A DNA stretch of 64,000 bases from Mytilinidion resinicola. Taxonomy: Eukaryota > Ascomycota > Dothideomycetes > Mytilinidiales > Mytilinidiaceae. Location of the stretch: positions 830,928 through 894,927 of the forward strand of contig NW_022985443.1 of the NCBI RefSeq assembly GCF_010093595.1. Reading direction: 5' to 3'. The translations under genes and the position numbers were made by a program. The notes below the pieces were generated by a model. The model was not told where the DNA came from, searched no databases, and saw only the letters and a program-made list of their open reading frames with translations. This document shows positions 1 through 11,326 of this stretch, in pieces; within the stretch, counting starts at the first letter, position 1; each line of letters opens with the position of its first letter.

Positions 1-261
1 AGTTCCAGACGAATTTGACTGCATATCGATTGAGAATAAGGACTCAGGCCGCCAGGTACTTGTATCAGAATCAGACTCCAGTGAAGACTTGCGCCTTAAC
101 GCGATGCGTTGGGCCGAGAACCCCAAGTTATCAATTGATTTACTGAGATGCTCGGCGCCAGTTTTGATGTCTTCTTCATTGAGACGGCGATTGAATTCTA
201 ATGGAGTGTCGAGATACTCGTTTTCAACGTCGCGGAACTCCGGTTTTGGGGCGTCAGGGAT

Positions 262-1161
262 CTAGTGGTTTTTGGATAACCACTGGGTATCAATATTGTT
301 CACAATGGGAACGTCCCTATGAAAGAGGACTGGGTTTTGATCAGATGGGAAATCCGGTGCCTCCATTATTTTTGTCCGTAACTCGCTCGTCGAAAATGTT
401 GACTTCGTGCTAAGCTGTTTCAAAGCCCATGTTAACGCAGAGGTAAAAGAACTCTTGCCTGGCTTCCGAGTGGTCTTTGAATGATCGCATGCGCCCATAA
501 GCTCGTAAGTTCTCCGTGATGAACGTCTATGAGCAATAGCACCCGCTTCGCAACAGTCGAAGATGAGGAGCACGTCGGCCACTGCAGGTTTGAGGAGTAC
601 CTCGGCGCTTTTCCAGGTAATTACATCGTGGTTGGGCCTTATCCCCCTGGAAGAAGTCAGTAGCGTTCAAATGTTATAGGACGGTACTCACGGCCCCAGG
701 CAAAATTGGTTTTGCTTATCAACCCATCCGTGGCCAGCGTAATAAATGATCAAGAGCGAAGGCTTTTGACGACCATGGTCTGCGATAAACCTTGATAATA
801 AAGAATTGAGGTGAGCCTGTGGATTTTGTGCCTTTAGAAACGATTTGTTGACTGTAAATTCGTATTTTTCATCAAACACCTTTCCCAGCTCGTCTACCTG
901 AGATCCGTAAGCAAAGTGTCTAGGGACCAAAGTCGAATGAAATACCTCTTCTTGTACTTTGAGATCGTCGTTATCGGGCTCCCAGGAGAGAAGTAAGGCG
1001 GCCGCCTTATTGTGGCCTACCGGCTTCTTGAAAACATCCATGTGTTCGGCAATGAGTGATTGGAAATAGATTTGATTTCTAGTGTGGAGACCATCTTCAG
1101 GCAGCCTCAAGCTGAGAGAAGTATCTGGTGTGGCACCAGTGCGCTGTTTCTCGTCTCGCAT
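262..1161 (-). CDS. Caspase-domain (peptidase C14-like) protein, 3' end interrupted or off edge
   Basis: Metacaspase/caspase-like protein; such proteins act in fungal cell death and stress responses. Exon 1 runs 1161-692 and exon 2 starts at 646; the 45-bp intron has a GTGAGT donor and TTCCAG acceptor and keeps the frame. The catalytic His lies in IIYYAGHGW at the end of exon 1, and the catalytic Cys in LLIFDCCEAG in exon 2, the usual caspase-fold His/Cys dyad. The reading frame meets TAG at 262-264 but the same frame is then open for 87 codons to the window edge. The gene may therefore continue leftwards through a lesion or an unseen intron, so the full length is unknown. The ATG at 1161 is the first in frame; an upstream exon is possible. 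Confidence 0.72.
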
Positions 1162-1169
1162 GACTCAGG

Positions 1170-2486
1170 TTGAAATTGATGTGAACTCTGATTTCTATAG
1201 ACGTCTAGCTAGTTGTATATATACTAGGGGAAGGAAGGGGGCCACCCCCAGGGTGGCGCGCTAGTAAGTTCAGATGAGCCCTGCACAGCTGAGGCTTCAG
1301 CTCGGTTCTCTACAGCTGATGTTCGGAGAGTAGCTTTCTGGCATATGAGTTGTTGATCCTAGGTTGTAGTGCTGCAACCTGAGTGCATGCTTAATTGAGT
1401 CTCAGGGAACCACTGTGGTCTAGGACTGTCGCCGTCAAGGTTGACCGCAGCACCGGTGTACGCATCCTTCACTGTGTACGACCATTTGTACAGTGGATGT
1501 TCACCTCCTTTGCCTTCTTTGATTACGACTGCTATTCCTGGCCCGTAGGGAATCTTCAACCAGGCCTCATCCCCGTCGTCGAATTTTGGCAGTAACTAGA
1601 AGGTGTACAAGATATCAGCCATCATGTAAGGAGTTGGATATAGGTATGCACATTCGCTGGTAGGGTGGCTCAAGGGTCGTATTCAATACTGACATTGGAG
1701 ACATATGGATGGCGTGGCACATTGGCTCTCCATTCAGGAGGTTCATACGCCTGAAAAGGCGATTGTCAGAATGGCTGACGACTATAGTGAGATGTACAGT
1801 CAACATACCGACTCATATTGCGAATTGCTGTGGATGCTATTGAACGGAGCATCGTCCGCATTTCCGCCCATTGACGTGATGCAAGTAGGCGCAAGACTCT
1901 TGTTTGGAACACCAGCTTCTGACTTGGAGATAATGGAACTGCATGGCTCAGATGATAGCTCTTGATTTCTGCCGCGAATCTCTGTAGTTTCTGTACTAAA
2001 CATGATGATTGCGTTTTAGATGTTTGAAGGTGTGAGGCTTGATGCGTGTCGCGTTACTTGGTGTTGGGGTGGGTCTTAGCAGAACGCCCTGGCAGGCAGA
2101 TTCAGAAGAAGGCTGTGAAAGCACACCTCTTCGGCTCAGCCAATCTTTCTCTGCGGCTCTCGCGAGGTCACAGCGAATCATACTTGGATTAGCCATCGCA
2201 CTCTTCCCGCTCTTCAGGCACCACCACGCTGACAGAGCCAGTTGCTTCGGCAAGGCACCAAGCAAGGCAGAGTCCGCCCATCTAACTTGTATCAAAAGAC
2301 ACTCAAATTTATTTCGTGAACATCTCTACCCACATTCCTCCAAAGAATTAAGAGTTGGTTGTTCCATGCTGAATCTTGAGCGCTGATACCTTGTTGCGGC
2401 TGGGGGTGGTCTGTGCTCGCTAGAGTGCGGCACCAGGCACGTCAACCTCCCAGTGTCCTAATGACTGATCAACCTTTTATGTCAAC
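1170..2486. other. Intergenic region with one weak gene candidate
   Basis: No convincing gene apart from a weak one on the minus strand at 1359-1595. The stretch separates the caspase-fold gene from the G-alpha-like gene, which are divergently oriented. Small overlapping frames on both strands near 1700-2390 show no recognisable motif. Confidence 0.4.
1359..1595 (-). CDS. Unrecognised short exon-like frame
   Basis: A 79-codon minus-strand frame follows a TTCTAG that could be a splice acceptor. It reads like a compact beta-rich protein (KFDDGDEAWLKIPYG near its start, YKWSYTVKD in the middle). Its family is not recognised. No first exon with a convincing start is visible, so it may be a gene remnant. 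Confidence 0.22.
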   Translation of the reverse strand, partial: LLPKFDDGDEAWLKIPYGPGIAVVIKEGKGGEHPLYKWSYTVKDAYTGAAVNLDGDSPRPQWFPETQLSMHSGCSTTT

Positions 2487-2594
2487 TTGGACTTGGACCG
2501 GGACCGTATGCAACTTACTTCGAAGAGGTACAACCGATGGCAATGCAGCTCCGTGAAGGGACCTAGTATTGCCCTGCTGGAGCCTACGGATGCC

Positions 2595-3848
2595 ATGGCA
2601 CTCACGGCTGGCCCACCAGGACCCCAACAAGGCGATAATCCAGTGGAGAACCAAGCACAATCAAGGAAATTGCAAACTGGTCGCCACATGTTCAGCTCGA
2701 AGCGCCTGGTACAATATAAGGCGGCCCTAAAAGACCAGTTCGAAAAGAGGCAACGGTCCCTCGCTATCGACCGCTCCCTCAAGAGAGACTGGAACCGGAG
2801 AGTCCAGAGTGAATATAACATTCTGCTTCTTGGCGCTGACCACAAGGGGAAAAAAGAGATTATGGAGGTTGTGAGGGGCTTTTACGAGGATACTTACACG
2901 ACCGATGAGTTAGCAGGATACCGACTCACGATTTACAAGATTCTGATTGACTCCGTTAAAGCGTTAGTTAGTGCTATGGATAAATCTGGGATAGTACCAG
3001 ACAGTAACGAAAACAAAAGCTATTGCGCTTATCTGAAATCTTTTGCTGTTCCGCCGGCTGATCCACAGAAGCCCCTGGAACCTAAGGTTGGTGAAGCTAT
3101 TGCTGCTTTGAGGACGGACCGGTGTATTGCACGGGCAATGGAGAATTCGAATCATTTTGATATTTCGGAAGATGCGATGCAATGCGTCACAGCAGCTTCT
3201 TCTCGATGAGTCTAAATACTGATAGCTTGCAGTTTCATCAATTCCGCGCAACGGATTGCTAGTCCAGACTATCTCCCGACTCCCGCCGACATCTCTCGGA
3301 CACGAACAACCGACAGCTTCCTCGCCCGCTATTCAATGTATAACACCATTTCAATGTGTGATCTTAGCATCCGACTCTTCGATAGCGGTTCTGCAAGACG
3401 CCGGAGTCGGAAATGGGCAGAATGCCTCGAGACGACGGCCCAGATGGTCATCTTCGTGGTGGACCTCGCCTACTACGACGAGCCGTTGTTCGACGACAAT
3501 TCCTTCACCAGAATGACGGACATGCTGGCGCTTTGGGAAAGGACAGTCAAGTCTCGCTGGCACGAGCGCATGCCGTTCGTGCTGTTCTTGAACAACGCAG
3601 ACGAGTTCAAGGCGAAGCTGGGGCGAAGCCCGCTGGCGGATTACTTCCCAGACTACGCCGGCGGCAACGACCACTATAGTGCTAGTAGGTACCTGATAGA
3701 GCGCTTCGAAGGTATTATAGATCACGAGCGGAATGATTATATGTATGCTATGTTTACCCTGTCTTCCAATGCTACACAACTGCGGGATGTATTCATTGCA
3801 GTTGCGGTTCTTATAAATAAGAGCTTTTCCCATGTCGCTGGTTTTTGA
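2595..3848 (+). pseudogene. Divergent G-protein alpha subunit with degenerate GTPase motifs
   Basis: Heterotrimeric G-alpha-like. The N-terminal part has the family helix-beta pattern leading to LLLGADHKGKKEIM where a G-alpha P-loop (GxxxxGKS/T) belongs. The C-terminal part reads LSIRLFDSGSARRRSRKW where family members have DVGGQR, then FLNNADEF where they have NKxD, followed by the well kept SPLADYFPDYAGGND block. So G1, G3 (including the catalytic Gln) and G4 are all altered while the fold signature persists. No N-terminal MGxxxS lipidation motif is seen. Both halves are in the same frame, but stops at 3207 and 3213 need an intron of about 50 bp. No GT..AG pair with the right length preserves frame; a GC..AG pair (3179-3232) would. 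The start at 2595 has a good context; 2487 is an alternative. It is either a pseudogene or a nucleotide-independent paralogue. Confidence 0.62.
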
Positions 3849-3849
3849 A

Positions 3850-6186
3850 AGTATGGTAAACCTCGCAGGCGAAGCAGAGCCTAAAGACCGTGTCACTTAG
3901 GAATACCGCAGCGCGTATCATCATGCCTTCAATCATTTATTGGTTCAAATGTAAACTCGGCAAACTTACTGATGCGTGTGCCTCATTTCAATGAAGTGGG
4001 GGCCGCCCTCTAAGGTAGAGGTAGGATAGAGGTATCTTAGATCAACCCTCCAAACCATAGTGACAAACGCCCTTACTACCATATGAAAAGGATTCATCAA
4101 CTGTCTCGGAAGGTGCACAGCCTATCCCTACGCGCCTGAATTGATCCCAGTCAGATGAATGGCGGCGTCGACAGAGCGGAGCTTTGAGTCTAGATCTACA
4201 ATGGGAGGAACATGAGCTGAGCTCGTCTTTTCTTTCTATTCAAGCCATCGACTGTCACTATTCCTTGACCTATCTCCTTAGTCCAAAACCATGTTCTAGT
4301 ACAGTATTTTGTCAAAGAAATTTGTACACTCGTTTACCATTGCGAACGGAGCTTCACAGTATTTTCAGCAATCAAAACGAAAGAGAAGTGCGGCATATTG
4401 GCAAAACCAGGAAACTCCCAAGATTATCCCAAACAGCATCAACGAGGTGTAACGCAAGATCGGCAGTGTATTTGCTGACCCCGATTTCTACTAGTAGTCC
4501 GATGAAGCTCCACAGGCAATGGCAGGAAAGTGCATAGAGATCTATGGCAAGGCACTGTAGGAGCGCTTCCCTCTCCACTAGCGCTGGCCTCAAGGCTTGC
4601 GTGTCTGTTATCTACATCTCTTGCGTATATGTAACTACCGTATTTCGGTTGAGAGGTAGTCCTGTCAATCACCTACAAGCTGTGATTAAGTGAGAGTGTT
4701 TGAAGTTACTAACCTGACGCATACAGGCACGTGACTTCCAGGAGACCATTTTCATCGTGTATATGGGCTCTGCCGCTAAAATCAAGTGCAAATAAGAATT
4801 TAAAACGACATGGGGCTTTAGACCTGCGTGACGGTGGATGAGGGCGGGCTTGAGAAGTTGAGAAGTTATCCGGGGCTTGGGACTCCTAATAAGGGTTTTG
4901 TTGCGGTAACTATGTCTTTATTTTGAGAGAATATATGGTGTGGAAGTATGCTGCGGAGGTCGGTTCTCTCAAGCTGTTGACGTGTAGCTCGTTTCCACAA
5001 CAGTACTGAGTGGAGGATGGATATTAGGAATGTGCGCACACAACATCTTCGACTCCTATCTGGCCCAAACACGGTTTGCTCACATGACTTTCCCCCTCTC
5101 TGTTCCTCTTCACCGCTACTACAGTCCTGCTCCCAACAACCCCTGTCTCGCGGCACCCCCTCTGGCTCCTATAAAACCTCTCGCCTCCCCATCCTCTCCT
5201 CTCCAGAACCCATCAACCAACTCCAACCATCAAAACAGACTCGGGAAGTGTGTTATGAGCTCCGGGCCGTGTCTCTTCAACAAAGCTCGCAAATTTCAGT
5301 AATGCGTTGGACCCGAACAATCCTCAGCGACCGTCACCACTCCTACCCGACGAAGAACAGAACCGCCTCGCACTGGTGATGCTATCCACCTCAACCCCAT
5401 CTTTCGGAACCAAGATCATCGGAATACGACAGATGTGCAAGTGGGAGCAGGAGATGGGGAAGAGCATCATCAAGATTGATGGGAGAGCGGCGCGGACGCG
5501 GATGCTCCATTGTACATTGCTGTGATGGTTTTGATCCGAACTCCACCCGCACTTAGTATGCCGCGCCTCTTGGGGTTTGATGAAACCGTGATATCGCGTG
5601 ATAGGCATGTGATAGGGGAGACGGTGAGTCTGGGGGATGATTCCTTGAGTACTCGGGCCTTTCCAACCCACTCCTTTCCAACCCGCTCGCGTAGTATAGA
5701 GCTGGGATGCTAGTATTTTGATACGATTTATGCCGGCCCCAGCGTGTTTGCTTGCATGTATGTTCAGAAGAAGAAATGGAATGAGAGTATGGTCTTGACG
5801 GATGTCTGAAATTGTGGGCGAAGTGTAGACGGTGTCATACTCATACCAATAATCCTACAATGTTGATTATACACAGAATGGATATCGAAGTGGCTCTTCC
5901 CGACATTTGGGTGGAATGGTTAAGACATTTCAGGTAGAAAAGCACTCATAGCATCACTACGAAAAACACCCTGTTTGAACACTGAAGTTACCGATTTTCC
6001 ATTGTTTCTCGTATTGTGAGACGGTAGCCGTGGTAGGCTAATAGCGCATGCCAGCGCCATATGCACCCATCCGTAGTCCAGACACCATATAAAAGCAGTC
6101 CCTGGCTAACTCTAACGCCAAATCTATGCATCATGCTCGTGACCCGTAAACATGCCATCATTACCAGCCGTTCCAAGTTCAAGTAC
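3850..6186. other. Gene-poor stretch
   Basis: No supported gene. Around 5160-5530 there is a TATAAA-like box at about 5166, followed by a short ATG-led frame and a further 70-codon frame (5307-5525), with no recognisable motif. The motif TACTCGGGCCTTTCC occurs at about 5650 and recurs in a hairpin near 28340. Confidence 0.4.
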
Positions 6187-6585
6187 TCAAAGCCCGCCAT
6201 GACCAGGACGCCTTGTCACACTCCACAGCCCCGTGACTGTTCCTGGGTCTAGAATATCATTGCCCATGTACTGAAGGTACACGGCCCGATGAGTGAAGCA
6301 AAAGGTGATGACGTCGCTCGGATCATGAAGGTAGCCGAGAATCTGATCCGTCAGCTCCATAGGCAAAGGCCAGTTGGGAACAGTGTTTGGCGGCCGGAGT
6401 ACCAGCCTATGGAACGTGTGATTGGACAGATACGGTAGATTGAGTCTCTCTCGCAATCGCGGGTATGCGGTCAAGGCGAATTTGAGCAAGTCGCCTGTGC
6501 GCAAGTATGACAGGATGAGGAGGAAGAGCTCTGGGGGGAGACAGAACAAGACAGAGAGTTTGGGAAGTGCCGCGGGTGTTGCCAT
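6187..6585 (-). CDS. Small F-box-like protein
   Basis: A 132-aa protein. The start at 6585 is chosen over an upstream ATG at 6675 because its context (CAACCATGGC) is strong and the F-box-like motif follows at once: LPPELFLLILSYLRTGDLLK, the LPxEL..IL.YL pattern. F-box proteins bind Skp1 in SCF ubiquitin ligases and recruit substrates. A second LPMELTDQILGYLHDPSDVI segment around residue 75 repeats the pattern. No substrate-binding repeats follow. The gene ends about 95 bp downstream of the stop of pga1 on the same strand. The substrate is unknown. Confidence 0.6.
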   Translation of the reverse strand: MATPAALPKLSVLFCLPPELFLLILSYLRTGDLLKFALTAYPRLRERLNLPYLSNHTFHRLVLRPPNTVPNWPLPMELTDQILGYLHDPSDVITFCFTHRAVYLQYMGNDILDPGTVTGLWSVTRRPGHGGL

Positions 6586-6679
6586 GGTTGAAGGCAGTGG
6601 ATGGCGAGTGAAGATCGAATTGAGAAGGCCTTTCGCGAAGGCGATGGGAGACCCGAATTGCAATCGCATAGGCATTCAC

Positions 6680-7539
6680 TCAGTCGGTGTGGGGTTTGGG
6701 TATTTCCGCGATCCGGTAGAGCCAGTTGTAGATAGCGCCCGAGAGGAAGAAGCTTCCGGCTGTGAGAACGGTGATGTAGAGGGCGGTGGGGCCGAGCGAC
6801 TGTGGAAGGATATTCAAGAGGAATGGATCAAGAACTGAGCAGTTAGCAATTAGCAATTATGGCAAGGGTTCAAGAAGATGCAGTGACGTACTAATGTCCA
6901 CGTCGACGGCTGGCGGGTGTTCCATCAACGTGCGGTTCGAGGTGAAGTAGTCGGCAGCGGAATGTACTTGCAGTAACAAGACTGACTGGGACGTAGCTTC
7001 AGGTTCAGCGTGTCGGGGGGCTTGTAGACCAGGATGCTGCCGCTGTTCGGAGTAATCGGCGAGGGAGGATATTAGGAGAGGTGTCTCGAAGACGTGGGTG
7101 AGGTTGTGAACGTCGAGCCAGAACTCAGTCGGTTGCTTGAGGAGGTTAGCGAAGGGTTTGGTCGGACAAACAAAGGCTGGCTAGCAGAGCAGAGCAAACG
7201 GCGCGTCCACCGCGACAGCCAGAGAAGAAGACGCGTGTAGCTTACAGTTGCCGGCCAGCAAGCCCTCACTTCGTAGCGTCGACCAGCTTCCAGGCCCTTG
7301 AGCAGATACCAGGACTGCACCCCGCGCGGGGCTGTGTCGGAGGGGAATTGCACGGCCAAATTGGTCTCCAGCGTACGCAGGCCAGCGGGCGACAGGACGT
7401 CGAGGCTGAGGTCATCCAGTCCGGGGCGGATATTGGGGATAGTGATGGCGCTGGGAGCTGTGAAGATGACCTTTTCGGTGTTTGCAACCACCTCAGCGAC
7501 GAGTGCGATGAGGGAGGCCGCAGGCAGCGTAAACCGCAT
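6680..7539 (-). CDS. pga1: GPI-mannosyltransferase II subunit, Pga1-like
   Basis: A 245-aa ER membrane protein. Exons 7539-7246, 7180-6892 and 6834-6680 join in phase. In yeast, Pga1 is the partner of the Gpi18 mannosyltransferase that adds the second mannose to GPI anchors. The protein starts with a signal peptide (MRFTLPAASLIALVAEVVA). It then has the lumenal region with GLEAGRRYEVRACW and the SAADYF block, and the typical LDPFLLNILPQSLGPTALYI segment leading into one C-terminal membrane helix. This order matches the Pga1 family. Donors are GTAAGC and GTACGT, acceptors CTAG and CTCAG. It lies head-to-head with alpha-tubulin with 359 bp between the two starts. Confidence 0.8.
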
Positions 7540-7898
7540 TTTCGGGTGTGCTGAGAGGCCTCGTCGCGGCGCGGGTCATGCTGTCACGCAGCGTGGCATG
7601 GAATTGGGTGCTTGAGGGAGAAGAAGCAGCAGCAAAAGCGTGAATGTGCAGTGAATACCAGGCAGTAGCTTCTGGCCGACGTGATATGCCAGGATGCACC
7701 AGCTGCATAAATGACGCGCTAGGCCCATAGCGCGCGCGGCCCCTGCACAACAAAACGGCCCACAACAACTCTAACCTCGTCGCCGACTCTCCTGCATCCC
7801 TTCCCCCCGCAACTCCACTGCATCCACCACTCTTCGAACATCACCCGCTGCTGAGCCTGTATTCCCAGTCTCTATTCAATTCCTCGTCCCTCGCAGCC

Positions 7899-9630
7899 AT
7901 GAGAGAGGTCATCAGCTTGAACGGTAAGCCCATGCCCCACGCGCCCCTCTGACCGCCTTCTGGTGGCATGTCCCCGTCTGCCGCCAGATGCTAACATTCT
8001 ACGCGTACAGTCGGCCAGGCCGGTTGCCAGATTGCAAACTCGTGCTGGGAGGTGAGTCGATGCCAGAACTCCTTCTTTGCCTCTTTTCCGCGTCGGAAAA
8101 GACGGCTTGGAAAATTATCGCGGCTGCCTAGGGAAGATTGTTTACTAACTTGATATCGCCTCACAGCTGTACTGTCTTGAACACGGCATCCAGGTAAGCT
8201 GCCCCCCTTCAATCAATCCATTGCAAACACGCAGCTAACGCAATCGTCTAGCCGGATGGTTACCTCACCGAGGAGCGCAAAGCCGCCGACGACGACCATG
8301 GGTTCAGCACCTTCTTCTCGGAAACAGGTATGCTAGCACAACGCCTCAGCAATTGCCCATACACAGCTAACACAACTTTGACACGCGTCAAGGCCAGGGC
8401 AAATACGTTCCGCGCACCATCTACTGCGATCTCGAGCCAAACGTTGTCGATGAGGTCCGCACAGGCCCCTACCGAAGCCTTTTCCACCCCGAGCACATGA
8501 TCACCGGCAAGGAGGATGCCTCCAACAACTACGCTCGTGGCCATTACACCGTGGGCAAGGAGCTCATTGACCAGGTTCTCGACAAGGTCCGACGTGTGGC
8601 CGACAACTGCTCTGGCCTGCAAGGTTTCCTCGTCTTCCACTCCTTCGGTGGAGGAACTGGTTCCGGATTCGGTGCTCTTCTCATGGAGCGTCTGTCGGTG
8701 GACTATGGCAAGAAGTGCAAGCTCGAGTTCTGTGTCTACCCGGCACCGCAGGTCGCCACCTCCGTTGTCGAGCCCTACAACTCTATCCTCACCACACATA
8801 CTACTCTCGAACATTCCGACTGCAGCTTTATGGTTGATAACGAGGCCATTTATGACATCTGCCGTAGGAACCTGGGTATTGAGCGACCCAACTATGAGAA
8901 CCTCAACCGTCTCATTGCTCAGGGTATGTTAACCCTCTTCTCGACTCCGGAGTAACTTCCGCTAACCGTATCCGTAGTCGTTTCCTCCATCACCGCCTCC
9001 CTCCGATTCGACGGCTCCCTGAACGTTGATCTCAACGAGTTCCAGACGAACCTCGTCCCATATCCCCGTATCCATTTCCCTCTCGTTGCGTACGCTCCTG
9101 TCGTCTCGGCTGCCAAGGCCTCCCACGAGGCTAACTCCGTCATGGAGATCACCAACGCCTGCTTCGAGCCAAACAACCAGATGGTGAAGTGCGACCCCCG
9201 CAACGGCAAGTACATGGCTACCTGCCTTCTGTACCGTGGCGATGTTGTGCCCAAGGACACCCACGTTGCTATCGCCCACCTGAAGACCAAGCGCACCATC
9301 CAGTTCGTCGACTGGTGCCCGACCGGATTCAAGATTGGTATCTGCTACCAACCCCCGCAGATGGTGCCCAACGGCGATTTGGCGAAGGTCAACCGCGCTG
9401 TGTGCATGCTGTCCAACACCACGGCCATCGCCGAGGCCTGGTCCGCTTTGTCCCACAAGTTCGACCTCATGTACTCCAAGCGTGCTTTCGTCCATTGGTA
9501 CGTCGGCGAGGGCATGGAGGAGGGCGAGTTCTCCGAAGCCCGCGAGGACCTGGCTGCGCTCGAGCGTGACTACGAAGAGGTGGCTGCCGACTCGCTCGAG
9601 GGCGACGAGGGTGCTGAGGCCGAGTACTAG
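7899..9630 (+). CDS. tubA: Alpha-tubulin
   Basis: Alpha subunit of the tubulin heterodimer. Six exons (7899-7923, 8011-8051, 8167-8193, 8252-8327, 8393-8923, 8978-9630) give 450 aa, the usual length. The N-terminus MREVISLN followed by [10 protein letters not shown] is the alpha form (beta begins MREI with GQCGNQ). The GTP-binding signature GGGTGSGFG is intact, as is the QIVSS-like region after the last intron, and the C-terminal tail is acidic and ends in Tyr, as expected for detyrosinable alpha-tubulin. Dense 5' introns, including a 27-bp exon, are common for this gene in filamentous ascomycetes. It is transcribed away from pga1. Confidence 0.96.
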
Positions 9631-10102
9631 GCGTGCGTCGTTAAGTTATTACTCTAATGATCGGTGTTGGTGGATAGCGTGTGCCTTCATTCATAGCGTT
9701 CGAGCTGGATTGGGGTCTCGGGCTGTTAATGGGGGGCATGGCTATGGGGGTAGAGTAGGAACTTGATTGCGTGTGTTGTTTTGGGACTACTCAGTAGCGA
9801 GCGAAGCCTCTTGTCTTGCTCTTCTTTCCTTACAAAGTACATTAAATTGACCAGTGCTTGAATACTTCGGTCTTTTTGTTTCGTTGTGAACGTAATGTAT
9901 GCCGCTTGATGAGTTTATATACGCCTACTTCCGTCAAATAAGCTCGGAGGTACAAGAATTTCTCTTCGTTTCAGTGTTTAGTATGAAATATGAGTCCGGA
10001 GGGACGACTTGAAAGTCCATTTTCTCTCAGTGATCACCGTACCTTGACCCTATCTTACCTATCGCGCCAGCACACGGAGTCTGAACCGTTTGACGCTCCA
10101 CG
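9631..10102. other. Convergent intergenic / 3' UTR region
   Basis: Holds the 3' ends of the converging alpha-tubulin and WD40 genes. No additional gene or hairpin terminator is seen. Confidence 0.5.
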
Positions 10103-11326
10103 TTACGACTCGAGTTTCCATTGCACAATTTCCCTCGCCTCTCCACAAGCATATATGCACCCGTCTGTTTCATCAACAACCACATCATAAACCCTCTTCG
10201 CATCATCAGCAGACATCTTAAAATTCCCCACTGCCTCTCGAAAGCTAAAAGTTCGTACCGTGCTCCACGCTCCACGCCCTCCATCGCTCCTTTCCCACAA
10301 TCGGACAGTACTATCATACGAAGCCGACACCATCTTTGACTCGTCTTGACTTCCTACCATCTGCACAGCACGCACCACATTCCCATGCCCATAGACGCAG
10401 ACCTCTTCCTCCCCCGATTCCAGATCAAAGACTCTAATCCCAGTATCAGTACAAGCCGCCAGGACCTTACGTTCCCCCCCAATAAGTTGCAACTTCACCG
10501 CCGCCCCCGCAAGTCCCTCAAACGACTTGAGAACCTCGCCGGACCGCAAATCCCAGACCCTCATCGCCCGGTCCGCGCCAGACATGGTAACCGCTCGCGT
10601 TCCATCATGCGTCACACAAACAGAGAGAACGGCCCCTTGATGCCCTAGTAACGTGTGACGGAGCCGGAAAGCATTGAATTCGTTCTCTGCATCATCATCT
10701 GGTCCTCCTTCCCACACTTTGACGCTCTGGTCTCTCGACGCCGTCACTAAAACTCTTCCCTTGAACGCGACGCCGAGTACGGTATCGGTGTGCGCGTTCT
10801 CCATGTTCTGAGCCAACGCGCCTGTTGTGAGGTCCCAGATCATGACATTTCCTTTGCCATCGCCACTAAAAATCAACTCGGGTGCGTCGGATGCTTCGAT
10901 GGCTACAACGGCGCCCACGTGAGCAAGTAGCGGGGGAAAGGCAAGATGCTGGGTTTGCTTGGACCAGATCCGAATTGAATGGTCTTTGCTGCCGCTGATG
11001 ATGTAGCGCGGCGTAGACGTCAGCGCGTAGATGGTGGATGTATGGCTTTCGCTTTGGTGCTCTGGGTTGGGGAGGTAGGTGACCTCTGGAGTTGGGATGG
11101 GCTGCGGAGTGTACATGACGGATGGGATAGGGGGCTCCTTTCTTGAAGAGCTCTGTGCGAATGCGTCCCGAATTGAGAGGGAGGGAGTGGAGTGCCGCCG
11201 TGGAAGTGGAACAGTCGCGGCAGCCTGCTGGATATACCGTACATAGGCTATATCCGCCCTACGGACTCTAGGGCGAACGCCCTCGAGTCCTACGTAGCTG
11301 AACGTACCACCGAATCCCCCATACAA
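10103..11326 (-). CDS. WD40-repeat protein whose predicted N-terminus lies in a transposon repeat
   Basis: A 407-aa single-exon frame with about seven WD40 repeats, predicting one beta-propeller for protein-protein contacts. Typical blade ends are visible: DHSIRIWSK, KGNVMIWDL, DQSVKVWE, DRAMRVWDL, DSTVRLWE and a final REIVQWKLE. The family role is not recognisable from these motifs. The first ~26 codons lie inside the left terminal repeat of the element at 11249-11714. The native start may therefore be internal (an ATG about 70 codons in, MYTPQPIPTPE), or an upstream exon was cut off by the insertion. The blades themselves are intact. Confidence 0.75.
   Translation of the reverse strand: MYGGFGGTFSYVGLEGVRPRVRRADIAYVRYIQQAAATVPLPRRHSTPSLSIRDAFAQSSSRKEPPIPSVMYTPQPIPTPEVTYLPNPEHQSESHTSTIYALTSTPRYIISGSKDHSIRIWSKQTQHLAFPPLLAHVGAVVAIEASDAPELIFSGDGKGNVMIWDLTTGALAQNMENAHTDTVLGVAFKGRVLVTASRDQSVKVWEGGPDDDAENEFNAFRLRHTLLGHQGAVLSVCVTHDGTRAVTMSGADRAMRVWDLRSGEVLKSFEGLAGAAVKLQLIGGERKVLAACTDTGIRVFDLESGEEEVCVYGHGNVVRAVQMVGSQDESKMVSASYDSTVRLWERSDGGRGAWSTVRTFSFREAVGNFKMSADDAKRVYDVVVDETDGCIYACGEAREIVQWKLES

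Noticed and set aside
7899..9630. Beta-tubulin
   Set aside because: The N-terminus MREVISLN with VGQAG and the C-terminal Tyr are alpha-tubulin features.
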